From an uncultured Dehalococcoidia bacterium (GTDB lineage Bacteria > Chloroflexota > Dehalococcoidia > Tepidiformales > Tepidiformaceae), in the NCBI GenBank assembly GCA_937864275.1, contig CALMIW010000282.1, positions 1 through 6,052 of the forward strand: DNA of 6,052 bases, given 5' to 3'. Each line of letters starts with the position of its first letter. Within the stretch, counting starts at the first letter, position 1. Shown here one piece after another: positions 1 through 6,010 of the stretch. The notes under the pieces are model-generated. The model was not told where the DNA came from, did no database searches, and saw only the letters and a program-made list of their open reading frames with translations. Position numbers and translations under genes: made by a program.

Positions 1-1
1 C

Positions 2-259
2 CGGGCGCTCATCGTCGGGCTCCTGTATGTGTTCATCTGGCAGGGCGTGGTCGTCTCGTTGTTCTCCGGTGTGCGGTACCTCTCGATCAGCCAGTACGCC
101 CTGGGCATCGCCGGGGGGATTGTCACGGCGCCCGATTCGGTGTTCGACCCCAGGCTCAATCCGGCGCCCGCCGTCTTCTTCGCGGTGCTGGTGACGGTGG
201 GGGCGACGTGGATCGCGATCCGGGCGTTGCGGCGATGGGAGATCGGCGAGAGTTCGTAG
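2..259 (+). CDS. C-terminal fragment of a probable ABC-2 type transporter permease
   Basis: The reading frame is open from the first bases of the window to a TAG stop at 257-259, giving the last 85 or so residues of a longer protein whose start lies outside the window. Two hydrophobic stretches are visible: one at the very beginning (ALIVGLLYVFIW, continuing to about VVVSLF) and one near the end (AVFFAVLVTVGATWIAI), followed by a basic, polar cytoplasmic-looking tail (RALRRWEIGESS). The segment YVFIWQGVVVSLFSGVRYLS followed by QYALGIA resembles the C-terminal part of ABC-2 family permeases, which form the membrane channel of drug, lipid or polysaccharide exporters. The assignment rests on that resemblance and on topology. 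The ATPase partner would be expected upstream, out of view. An internal GTG at 29 is not the true start, because the hydrophobic helix begins before it. Another polytopic membrane protein is possible. Confidence 0.6.
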   Translation, partial: RALIVGLLYVFIWQGVVVSLFSGVRYLSISQYALGIAGGIVTAPDSVFDPRLNPAPAVFFAVLVTVGATWIAIRALRRWEIGESS

Positions 260-274
260 CGGGCATCCGGATCG

Positions 275-290
275 GCGGATCCCAATCCGC
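275..290. other. Small hairpin in the gap between permease and DinB-like gene
   Basis: GCGGAT at 275-280 and ATCCGC at 285-290 are perfect inverted copies around a CCCA loop. The stem has only 6 bp and no T-run follows, so it is a poor intrinsic terminator. It could be a weak terminator, an operator or chance in GC-rich DNA. Confidence 0.25.
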
Positions 291-296
291 TAGACT
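291..296 (+). promoter_or_regulatory. Possible -10 hexamer (TAGACT) for the DinB-like gene
   Basis: TAGACT matches the TATAAT consensus at 4 of 6 positions and lies about 30 bases ahead of the preferred DinB-like start, directly after the small hairpin. No convincing -35 box is visible at the expected distance, so this is a tentative call. The gene could instead be co-transcribed with the upstream permease. Confidence 0.25.
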
Positions 297-326
297 CGCG
301 GGCAACCCGAAGGTGTGAGGCGTCCC

Positions 327-836
327 GTGGCACGCATCGCGATCGACCTGTACCTAAGCAGCTTCGAGGCCGCCTACCGCGGCGACCGGTTTCACGCGTT
401 TCGCCAGAACCTCGCCGCCGCCTCGCCCGCGGAGTGGGACATCCGGCCGGCCAACTGGTCGGTCGAGGAGTTCGGGACCCAGCCCGAGCTCACGCTCTGC
501 GACATCGCCTTCCACGTCGGCGGCGCACTGATGATGTATGCCGACCGCGCGTTCGGCGAGGCGCGGCTGGAGTGGGGCGAGATCGCCTTGCCGGGCAACC
601 GGGAGATGGGCACCGTGCTTGCCTGGCTCGACGAGGCGCACGGGGCATTCGCCGCAGGCATCGCGGCCCTGAGCGACGACGCGGAGCTCTCCGAAGTCCG
701 CCAGGCGCCGTGGCGGGCACCGATGCGGCGCGAACAGCTCATCGCGCTGATGGTGAACCACCAGCTGTACCACTCGGGCGAGGCCAACCGGCAGCGGGCG
801 CTCATTCGCGGCAGCAGCGGGTGGGAGCGCCCGTAG
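327..836 (+). CDS. DinB-like putative metal-dependent protein
   Basis: The predicted 169-residue protein fits the DinB/YfiT-like four-helix-bundle superfamily in length and motifs. This superfamily includes metal-dependent thiol transferases and many proteins of unknown function. The usual three-histidine metal site is recognisable: His63 in DIAFHVGGAL, and His145 and His149 in the closing helix motif NHQLYHSGEANRQRAL, which has the typical HxxxH spacing and Gly-Glu-x-Asn follow-on. The name comes from a DNA-damage-inducible Bacillus gene, but family members differ widely in role, so no substrate is assigned. It has no signal peptide and should be cytoplasmic. I prefer the GTG at 327, because GTGAGG at 315-320 then serves as a ribosome binding site 6 bases upstream. 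A GTG at 315 would add four residues but has only a tight AAGG before it. The stop lies 58 bases before the CIRCE operator with no terminator between, so read-through into the heat-shock operon is possible. Confidence 0.75.
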   Translation: MARIAIDLYLSSFEAAYRGDRFHAFRQNLAAASPAEWDIRPANWSVEEFGTQPELTLCDIAFHVGGALMMYADRAFGEARLEWGEIALPGNREMGTVLAWLDEAHGAFAAGIAALSDDAELSEVRQAPWRAPMRREQLIALMVNHQLYHSGEANRQRALIRGSSGWERP

Positions 837-874
837 AGCCCTCGCCGCGGTCAGTCATCTGGTCCGGGACGGCG

Positions 875-883
875 TGGTACAAT
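875..883 (+). promoter_or_regulatory. Extended -10 promoter of the hrcA-grpE-dnaK operon
   Basis: TACAAT at 878-883 matches the sigma-70 type -10 consensus at 5 of 6 positions and is preceded by TGG, the TGn extension of extended -10 promoters. The region about 17 bases upstream (around 855-860) shows no good TTGACA match, which the TGn element could compensate for. A start point about 7 bases downstream (around 889-891) would put the CIRCE operator at about +5 to +32, the usual place for HrcA control. Consensus matching and the position of CIRCE are the only evidence. Confidence 0.6.
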
Positions 884-894
884 GCCGGTGGCAC

Positions 895-921
895 TTAGCA
901 CTCTTCACATGTGAGTGCCAA
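895..921 (+). promoter_or_regulatory. CIRCE operator (HrcA binding site)
   Basis: The left arm TTAGCACTC (895-903) is identical to the CIRCE consensus. The spacer is exactly 9 bases (904-912). The right arm GAGTGCCAA (913-921) differs from the consensus GAGTGCTAA at one base. CIRCE is the established binding site of HrcA dimers, and here it lies between the predicted promoter and the hrcA start codon, so the repressor should control its own operon. The dyad is longer than standard CIRCE: GTGGCAC at 888-894 and GTGCCAC at 923-929 form an additional outer pair, with one unpaired T at 922. Confidence 0.95.
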
Positions 922-942
922 TGTGCCACTATAGGGTTGACA

Positions 943-1983
943 ATGTCGTTATCAGAGCGCCGTGCGCGCATCCTCGCATTGATCGTTGACGACTTCGTCG
1001 ATTCGGCCCAGCCGGTCGGCTCGCAGTCGCTTGTCGAGCGTCATCAGTTGAGCCTTTCGAGCGCCACCGTCCGGAACGAGATGGCCGCGCTCGAAGAAGA
1101 GGGCATGATCACCCATCCGCATACCTCGGCCGGGCGCATCCCGAGCCACCGGGGGTATCGCTACTACGTCTCGAGCCTGATGCCCGAACGCAACCTGACG
1201 AACCAGGAGCAGTTCACGATCCTGCACCAGTTCCACCAGGCGTCGCGCCAGCTCGAGGAATGGGTTGGGCTGGCGGCGAGCGTGCTCGCGAACAGCCTGC
1301 ACAACGTCGCGCTCGTCACCCAGCCGCGCCTGCTCGAGGTTCGGCTCAAGCAGTTACAGCTGGTGGAACTGCTCGAGAATCGCGCCCTGCTGGTTGCTGT
1401 CACGAGTGACAGCGGTGTGCACCAGCGGACGGTCGACTTCCCGGTGCCGGCCCACCAGGAGCAACTCACGCGCCTCGCCGCGCGCCTGAACGCGGAGTTC
1501 GGCGGGAAGACCGTCGCCGAGTTCCCACAACCCGAGTCCGGCGCCGAACCGCCGGGACCGGTCGAAACCGCGGTCATCGCAGCCCTCACGGACCTGATGC
1601 TTCGCGAGCAGGCGGCGCGCGTGGAAGCACCGGTGGTGGAGGGTGTGCGCGAGATGCTGCGCCAGCCGGAATTCGGCCACAGCGACCGCATGCTGGACAC
1701 GCTGGAAGCGGTGGACGAACGGCGGCTGCGCGAGGCGATCCCGTCGGGTTCGCTCGAAGACGAGGCTGTCGCGGTTGTCATCGGTGATGAGAACCGTGCC
1801 GGCCCCTACCAGGACATGAGCTTCGTCCTCGCCCGTTACGGGCCGCAGGGCGGGGCCGGCGGCATCCTCGGCGTGCTCGGGCCAACGCGCATGCAGTACG
1901 GCGAGGCCGTCGCCAACGTCCGCTACGTTAGCGCGGTGCTTACCGAGCTCATGCGGGACTTCTACGGAAACAACGAAGACTGA
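943..1983 (+). CDS. hrcA: Heat-inducible transcription repressor HrcA
   Basis: HrcA is the DNA-binding repressor of class I heat-shock genes. It binds CIRCE as a dimer and, in studied bacteria, needs GroEL to stay active, so that unfolded protein relieves repression. The 346-residue product has the usual family length. Residues 1 to about 76 form the winged helix-turn-helix: QPVGSQSL at 23-30, then SATVRNEMAALEEEGMI at 40-56 and the wing HTSAGRIPSHRGYRYYV at 60-76, all highly typical. The rest is the GAF-like and dimerisation region, ending in the characteristic LGVLGPTRMQYGEAVANVRYV (about 309-329, here with a one-residue variation between related proteins). The ATG at 943 is chosen because it gives the conserved MSLSERRARIL start, has AGGG at 933-936 six bases before it and leaves CIRCE upstream. 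The GTG at 874 would place coding sequence across promoter and operator and adds 23 atypical residues. It is the first gene of the operon, 28 bases ahead of grpE. Confidence 0.96.
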   Translation: MSLSERRARILALIVDDFVDSAQPVGSQSLVERHQLSLSSATVRNEMAALEEEGMITHPHTSAGRIPSHRGYRYYVSSLMPERNLTNQEQFTILHQFHQASRQLEEWVGLAASVLANSLHNVALVTQPRLLEVRLKQLQLVELLENRALLVAVTSDSGVHQRTVDFPVPAHQEQLTRLAARLNAEFGGKTVAEFPQPESGAEPPGPVETAVIAALTDLMLREQAARVEAPVVEGVREMLRQPEFGHSDRMLDTLEAVDERRLREAIPSGSLEDEAVAVVIGDENRAGPYQDMSFVLARYGPQGGAGGILGVLGPTRMQYGEAVANVRYVSAVLTELMRDFYGNNED

Positions 1984-1999
1984 ACCCCAGGACCCCTAC

Positions 2000-2006
2000 A
2001 AGGAGG
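2000..2006 (+). promoter_or_regulatory. Strong ribosome binding site of grpE, deciding the start
   Basis: AAGGAGG is a near-perfect Shine-Dalgarno sequence 5 bases before the ATG at 2012. It overlaps the in-frame GTG at 2006, which rules that codon out as the start. A later in-frame ATG at 2063-2065 has no comparable site. Confidence 0.9.
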
Positions 2007-2011
2007 TGTTT

Positions 2012-2584
2012 ATGAGCGATTCAACCGACGAACGCTTTGTCGATAAGCGCGCCGCTGCGCGCATGAGCGAAGACAAGCCGGCGGCGGGCGAGCCCGCGGC
2101 GGGCGCCGAGGGCGGCACGCCGGCCCAGGGCGCGCCAAGCGAGGAGCTTGCGGCGGAACGCGAGAAGGCGGACAGCTACTACAAGAACTGGCAGCGCACC
2201 GCGGCCGACTTCGCCAACTTCAAGCGGCGAGTCGAGCAGGAGCGAGGCGAGAATGCCCGCCTGGCGAACGCTGCCGTCGTGATCAATCTGCTGCCCGTGT
2301 ACGACGACCTCGACCGTGCAGTCACCTCCGTGGATTCGACGCTTGCCGGGCTCAACTGGGTCCAGGGAGTGAGCGCCATTCACCAGAAGTTCGGGCGGCT
2401 GCTCGAAGCGATGGGCGTGAAAGAGGTCGAGGCAGAAGGCGTCACCTTCGACCCCGCCCGCCATGAGGCAGTCGGGAAGCAGCCCGGCGAAGAGAACAAG
2501 GTCCTGCACGTGCTCCAGAAGGGGTACGAACTGCAGGGCAAAGTCATCCGGCCGGCGATGGTCATCGTCGGCGAAGGTTCCTGA
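2012..2584 (+). CDS. grpE: Nucleotide exchange factor GrpE
   Basis: GrpE is the co-chaperone that releases ADP from DnaK and so resets its substrate-binding cycle. In several bacteria it also acts as a thermosensor. The 190-residue protein has an unstructured N-terminus rich in Ala, Gly, Glu and Pro (about 1-42), a long helix that should form the dimeric coiled coil (about 43-85, with ADFANFKRRVEQER at 65-78), a helical bundle region with INLLPVYDDLDRAV (91-104), and the C-terminal beta domain that contacts DnaK. The last includes AIHQKFGRLLEAMGVKEVE (122-140), GVTFDPARHEAVG (143-155) and VLQKGYELQGKVIRPAMVIV (167-186), which are hallmark GrpE sequences. It sits between hrcA and dnaK, 28 and 38 bases away, with no promoter or second CIRCE visible at either junction, so co-transcription is expected. 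Confidence 0.96.
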   Translation: MSDSTDERFVDKRAAARMSEDKPAAGEPAAGAEGGTPAQGAPSEELAAEREKADSYYKNWQRTAADFANFKRRVEQERGENARLANAAVVINLLPVYDDLDRAVTSVDSTLAGLNWVQGVSAIHQKFGRLLEAMGVKEVEAEGVTFDPARHEAVGKQPGEENKVLHVLQKGYELQGKVIRPAMVIVGEGS

Positions 2585-2610
2585 CCACCCACTCCCCAAA
2601 GGCGAGCACC

Positions 2611-2617
2611 AAAGGAG
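2611..2617 (+). promoter_or_regulatory. Ribosome binding site of dnaK
   Basis: AAAGGAG lies 5 bases before the ATG at 2623, in the 38-base grpE-dnaK spacer. It supports high translation of dnaK from the shared transcript and confirms the start, which gives the conserved MAKVIGIDLGTTNS N-terminus. Confidence 0.85.
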
Positions 2618-2622
2618 CAACC

Positions 2623-4527
2623 ATGGCAAAAGTAATCGGCATCGACCTCGGAACCACGAACAGCTGCATAGCTGTGATGGAAGGCGGCGAGCCCGTCGTC
2701 ATCCCAAACGCTGAAGGCGCGCGCACGACGCCCTCGATCGTCGCCGTCACGAAGTCCGGCGAGCGGCTCGTCGGCCAGGTGGCGAAGCGCCAGGCAGTCA
2801 CCAACCCGGAGAACACGGTCTTCAGCATCAAGCGCTTCATGGGCCGCAAGCTGAACGACCCGGAAGTCCAGCGCGACTTGAAGCTGGTGCCCTATTCGGT
2901 TTCCGCGGCAAGTAACGGCGACGTCTCGGTGAAAGTCGGCGAGCGCTCCTACAGCGCACCCGAAGTGAGCGCGATGATCCTGCAGAAGCTGAAGGCCGAC
3001 GCGGAAGCCTATCTCGGCGAGCCTGTGAACGAAGCGGTGATCACGGTGCCGGCGTACTTCAACGACGCGCAGCGCCAGGCGACCAAGGACGCCGGCAAGA
3101 TCGCCGGCCTGGAAGTGCTGCGCATCATCAACGAGCCGACGGCGGCCTCGCTCGCCTATGGCCTCGACAAGAAGCACGACGAGCTCATCGCGGTCTACGA
3201 CCTCGGCGGCGGCACGTTCGACATCTCGATCCTCGAGCTTGGCGAAGGCACCTTCCAGGTGCTGAGCACGAACGGCGACACGCACCTCGGCGGCGACGAC
3301 TTCGACCAGCGCGTGATCGACTGGCTGATCGAGGAGTTCAAGAAGGCCGAAGGCATCGACCTGAAGCAGGACCGCCAGGCCCTTCAGCGCCTGAAGGCCG
3401 AGGCCGAGAAGGCGAAGATCGAGCTTTCGAGCGCCCAGCAGACCGAAATCAACCTGCCGTTCATCACGGCCGACGCGAGCGGTCCGAAGCACCTGAACAT
3501 CACCCTCAGCCGGGCGAAGCTGGAGCAGCTCGTGGGCGACCTCCTCTCCGGCACCCTCGAGCCGGTGAAGAAGGCGCTCGCGGACGCGGGCAAGAAGCCG
3601 GGCGACATCGACGAGATCGTCCTGGTCGGCGGCCAGACGCGGATGCCGGCCGTGCAGAAGATCGTGGCTGACTACTTCGGCAAGGAGCCCCACAAGGGCG
3701 TGAACCCGGATGAAGTGGTCGCGATTGGCGCGGCGGTGCAGGCGGGCGTGCTCAAGGGCGAGGTGAAGGACGTCCTCCTCCTCGACGTCACCCCGCTGAC
3801 GCTCGGGATCGAGACGCTGGGCGGCGTGATGACGCCGATCATCCAGCGGAACACGACTATCCCGACGGCGAAGAGCCAGACCTTCAGCACCGCGGCAGAC
3901 AACCAGCCGAGCGTGGAAATCCACGTCCTCCAGGGGGAGCGTCCGATGTCGGGCGACAACAAGTCGCTGGGGCGGTTCATCCTCGACGGCATCCTCCCTG
4001 CGCCACGCGGCATCCCCCAGATCGAAGTGACGTTCGATATCGATGCGAACGGCATCGTGAACGTCACCGCGCGGGATAAGGGGAGCGGGCGCGAGCAGAA
4101 GATCACGATCCAGTCTTCGGGCGGTCTTACGAAGGACGAGATCGACAAGATGCAGCGCGAGGCCGAGCTCTTCGCCGACGAAGACCGCAAGAAGCGAGAC
4201 GCGATCGAGTTGAAGAACACGGCGGATTCGATGGCCTACCAGGCCGAGAAGACGCTGCGCGACAACGCCGACAAGATCCCGGCGGAGCTGAAGACCGACG
4301 TCGAGGCCCGGATCGCGGACGTGAAGGCCGCTGTCGAAGCGGACGACGCGGACCGCATGCGGACCACGGTCGACGCGCTCAGCAGCTCGCTTTCGAAGAT
4401 CGGCGAGGCCGTTTACGGCGCCGCCGGCGCGGGCGAGCCAGGCCCTGACGGGTTCGCGGACGGTGCTCCGGGCGGCGCGGGCGCTGCCGAAGAGGGCACG
4501 GTCGAAGGCGAATTCCGCGAGGTCTGA
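2623..4527 (+). CDS. dnaK: Molecular chaperone DnaK (Hsp70)
   Basis: DnaK is the ATP-dependent cytoplasmic Hsp70 that binds exposed hydrophobic peptides, working with a DnaJ-type co-chaperone and GrpE. The 634-residue protein is full length. All three Hsp70 signatures are present in the nucleotide-binding domain (1 to about 380): IDLGTTNS at 7-14, VYDLGGGTFDIS at 191-202 (Thr198 aligns with the autophosphorylated Thr199 of E. coli) and IVLVGGQTRMPAVQK at 332-346. Lys70 and NEPTAA (170-175) of the active site are intact. The interdomain linker is DVLLLDVTPL (383-392). The beta-sandwich substrate domain follows (about 393-500), including VLQGERPMSGDNKSLGRF and PAPRGIPQIEVTFDIDANGI, then the helical lid (about 503-595). 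The tail from 596 is rich in Gly, Ala and Glu and ends in EGEFREV, a short form of the usual acidic EFEEV-type ending. A strong terminator begins 26 bases after the stop, and dnaJ does not follow. Confidence 0.99.
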   Translation: MAKVIGIDLGTTNSCIAVMEGGEPVVIPNAEGARTTPSIVAVTKSGERLVGQVAKRQAVTNPENTVFSIKRFMGRKLNDPEVQRDLKLVPYSVSAASNGDVSVKVGERSYSAPEVSAMILQKLKADAEAYLGEPVNEAVITVPAYFNDAQRQATKDAGKIAGLEVLRIINEPTAASLAYGLDKKHDELIAVYDLGGGTFDISILELGEGTFQVLSTNGDTHLGGDDFDQRVIDWLIEEFKKAEGIDLKQDRQALQRLKAEAEKAKIELSSAQQTEINLPFITADASGPKHLNITLSRAKLEQLVGDLLSGTLEPVKKALADAGKKPGDIDEIVLVGGQTRMPAVQKIVADYFGKEPHKGVNPDEVVAIGAAVQAGVLKGEVKDVLLLDVTPLTLGIETLGGVMTPIIQRNTTIPTAKSQTFSTAADNQPSVEIHVLQGERPMSGDNKSLGRFILDGILPAPRGIPQIEVTFDIDANGIVNVTARDKGSGREQKITIQSSGGLTKDEIDKMQREAELFADEDRKKRDAIELKNTADSMAYQAEKTLRDNADKIPAELKTDVEARIADVKAAVEADDADRMRTTVDALSSSLSKIGEAVYGAAGAGEPGPDGFADGAPGGAGAAEEGTVEGEFREV

Positions 4528-4552
4528 GCCACTTCCGTTCGACGACTACAGA

Positions 4553-4587
4553 GGGGCCGCTTCCCGCGAGGGAGGCGGCCCCTTTTT
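4553..4587 (+). terminator. Intrinsic terminator of the hrcA-grpE-dnaK operon
   Basis: A 13-bp stem (4553-4565 with 4570-4582, one G-U pair) is closed by a GCGA tetraloop of the stable GNRA type. It begins with GGGGCCGC and ends with GCGGCCCC, followed at once by five T residues (4583-4587). It lies 26 bases past the dnaK stop, which is a textbook arrangement for Rho-independent termination on the + strand. Confidence 0.93.
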
Positions 4588-4656
4588 GGTGTGCTCCGGG
4601 AGGTCTGCGCCGGCGAGCGCCACCGGCGCGCGTGTCCTCGCCGGGTGTGGACGCAG

Positions 4657-4684
4657 AATGGCCCGTCTCAGGAGACGGGCCATT
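4657..4684 (-). terminator. Hairpin past the surface-protein gene, probable terminator
   Basis: AATGGCCCGTCTC (4657-4669) and its exact reverse complement (4672-4684) form a perfect 13-bp dyad, with practical loop bases around 4669-4672. It lies 25 bases past the stop of the minus-strand gene. The tract after the stem on that strand is weak (CTGCG after ATT), so it is less canonical than the dnaK terminator. It may end minus-strand transcription, protect the mRNA 3' end, or back up + strand termination. Confidence 0.65.
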
Positions 4685-4708
4685 CGGGTGGTTGAGCGTG
4701 AGGGACGG

Positions 4709-5983
4709 TTAGTCGCGGCTGTCCCTGCGCCGGCGAAGGATGATGGTGAAGACGAGGCTCGCGAGGGCCATTGCGCCGCCGGCGGCTCCGAAGAGCAGCG
4801 GGGTGGCGCCGCCGCTGCTGCTTTCGGCCGCGGCGTCGGAGCCGGTGGCCGGGGCGAGGGGCGTCTGCTCTGGTGAGCCAGTGTTGGTGGCCGGCTTCGC
4901 GGAAGGCCCGCCTGGGGTGCCGCCCTGGTTCGGGCTGCTGGTGGTGCCGGGCTTGTCGCCCGTGGTGGGGCCGCCGGTGGTTCCGGAGCCGTCCTGGCCG
5001 TTGCCGCCAGTGCTGGTTCCGGGCTGCCCACTGCCGGTGCTGTCGCCGTCGCCGTTCCCGCCGGGTTCGCCGGGTTCGCCGGTCGGAGTCTCGGCGGCGT
5101 CATCGTCCGAGGCTGCGCCAGGGGCGGCCGGGGCGTCGTTGCCGGGCGCTGCCGGTGCATCGCCACCCGGTGCGGGCTGCTTTGCGCCGTCGTCGGCGGC
5201 CGGCCCGGCGGGCGGTTCGATGACCGGGGGCTCGATCACCGGCTGGTCGTCGTGGGGCGTTTCGTCGTCGTCGCAGCCGGACAGCACCGGGCAGACGATC
5301 TGGGGATTTTCGTCTTCATCCCCGCCGGGGCATCCGTCAGTCCCGACTTCGCAGGCGATCGGGCCACCTGGCTGCGGCGCCGGGTCCTGGGCCGGCGACG
5401 GGACGACGAGCGCGACGCTATCGAAGCGCGCGGCGAACGGGTCGTCCCGGTGCTTCAGGAGGCTCTGGTTCTTGACCACGACGAGCTGGATGAGGACGGA
5501 ACGGGCGTCGCCGGCCATCCAGGCGTCCGGCTGGTACTGGAACTGCTGCGTCTGGCCCGTCTCGGTGACGGAATTGAGGGCGACGGAGCCGTTGAAGTCG
5601 GCGCAGTCGCTGTCCTCGAAAAAGGTGAGGCGGAAGTGGGCGCTGCCCGTGCGGACCTGGCCCTCGGGAACCATGATGGTCCCGAAGAACTTCGGGGAGG
5701 CGCCGAGTTCGAAGGGGACGCACTGCGTCGCCATCGCGGTCGTCTGGAAGATGCGGGGCGCGGTGTTGATGACCTCGCCGGTGCTGCTCTTCAGGACCAG
5801 GACGGTGTCTTCTCCGGGGGTCCAGGGCCCGGTGCCGCCGAGGAAGTTCCCGTTCTGGACGAGGTTGATGCCTTCGTCGGCGGCTTGTGCCTGGCCCCCA
5901 TCGGCCAGGGCGGCGCCACCGAGCATGGAGAGGGCGGAAACGGCTGCGGCCGCTGCTACTAGGGTCTTTCGGATTGCGTGCAT
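4709..5983 (-). CDS. Secreted, membrane- or wall-anchored surface protein with APATG motif
   Basis: This 424-residue protein is not a member of a family I can name with confidence. Residues 1-27 are a signal peptide: basic start (HAIRK), hydrophobic Ala/Leu core and a likely ALA cleavage site before Asp28. Residues about 38-195 look like a single beta-sandwich domain. The opening NLVQNGNFLGGTGPWT and the closing ARFDSVALVV resemble carbohydrate-binding-module type jelly rolls, and Cys88 and Cys127 could form a disulfide. Next come two short cysteine-acidic segments (211-218 and 231-237, each followed by Asp/Glu runs), then a stalk of about 130 residues rich in Pro, Gly, Asp, Ala, Ser and Thr. 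The C-terminus has APATG (377-381), a transmembrane helix (about 393-416) and RRRRDSRD. That order matches sortase-type or membrane-tethered surface proteins. The ATG start has GGGAG 7 bases upstream. Role could be adhesion or envelope structure (inference). Confidence 0.8.
   Translation of the reverse strand: MHAIRKTLVAAAAAVSALSMLGGAALADGGQAQAADEGINLVQNGNFLGGTGPWTPGEDTVLVLKSSTGEVINTAPRIFQTTAMATQCVPFELGASPKFFGTIMVPEGQVRTGSAHFRLTFFEDSDCADFNGSVALNSVTETGQTQQFQYQPDAWMAGDARSVLIQLVVVKNQSLLKHRDDPFAARFDSVALVVPSPAQDPAPQPGGPIACEVGTDGCPGGDEDENPQIVCPVLSGCDDDETPHDDQPVIEPPVIEPPAGPAADDGAKQPAPGGDAPAAPGNDAPAAPGAASDDDAAETPTGEPGEPGGNGDGDSTGSGQPGTSTGGNGQDGSGTTGGPTTGDKPGTTSSPNQGGTPGGPSAKPATNTGSPEQTPLAPATGSDAAAESSSGGATPLLFGAAGGAMALASLVFTIILRRRRDSRD
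4841..4855 (-). other. APATG: sortase-signal-like motif in the surface protein
   Basis: The codons read Ala-Pro-Ala-Thr-Gly, preceded by Leu (L-APATG). This fits the xPxTG core of sortase signals but lacks Leu directly before Pro. An 11-residue spacer separates it from the hydrophobic helix encoded at about 4736-4807, which ends in four arginines. Processing by a sortase is possible but not shown; simple membrane tethering is the alternative. Confidence 0.45.
5061..5078. repeat. Two tandem 9-bp units in the stalk coding region
   Basis: CCGGGTTCG occurs twice head to tail (5061-5069 and 5070-5078) and continues as CCGGT. On the minus strand this encodes the GEPGEPGG stretch of the stalk. Perfect short tandem copies suggest the stalk length could change by slippage, though two units are few. 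Confidence 0.6.
5210..5239 (-). repeat. Two 15-bp units coding VIEPP-VIEPP
   Basis: Two adjacent 15-base units encode the identical pentapeptide VIEPP (residues 249-258) while differing at about four base positions, one of them due to a different third base of Val and others at third positions. Identical protein with drifted codons points to an older duplication kept at protein level. It marks the beginning of the stalk. Confidence 0.6.
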
Positions 5984-5990
5984 TGTTCTG

Positions 5991-5995
5991 CTCCC
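5991..5995 (-). promoter_or_regulatory. Ribosome binding site of the surface-protein gene
   Basis: On the minus strand GGGAG precedes the ATG (5983-5981) by 7 bases. This supports the start that also gives a well-formed signal peptide. Confidence 0.7.
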
Positions 5996-6010
5996 ACAGG
6001 GTTTCTGGGG

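Noticed and set aside
434..898. Open frames overlapping the DinB-like gene on both strands
   Set aside because: They are Arg/Ala/Pro-rich frame shadows typical of high GC content. The chosen frame has the conserved histidine motifs.
874..942. In-frame upstream extension of hrcA from the GTG at 874
   Set aside because: It would cover the -10 box and the CIRCE operator, and the added 23 residues do not look like HrcA. The ATG at 943 gives the family N-terminus.
937..942. Perfect TTGACA next to the hrcA start codon
   Set aside because: No -10-like hexamer lies 16-18 bases downstream, and a promoter here would start inside hrcA. It is taken as chance.
2380..3924. 514-codon open frame on the minus strand opposite grpE and dnaK
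   Set aside because: Long open frames antisense to dnaK are a well-known artefact of its codon use in GC-rich genomes, and such frames have been misannotated before as NAD-specific glutamate dehydrogenase. The translation is His/Arg/Leu/Val-rich without a domain, and both sense genes are certain.
4873..5255. GC-rich, repetitive stretch considered as a possible CRISPR or non-coding repeat array
   Set aside because: The repetition is explained by codons for Pro, Gly, Asp and Ala in the stalk. There are no regularly spaced identical repeats with unique spacers.
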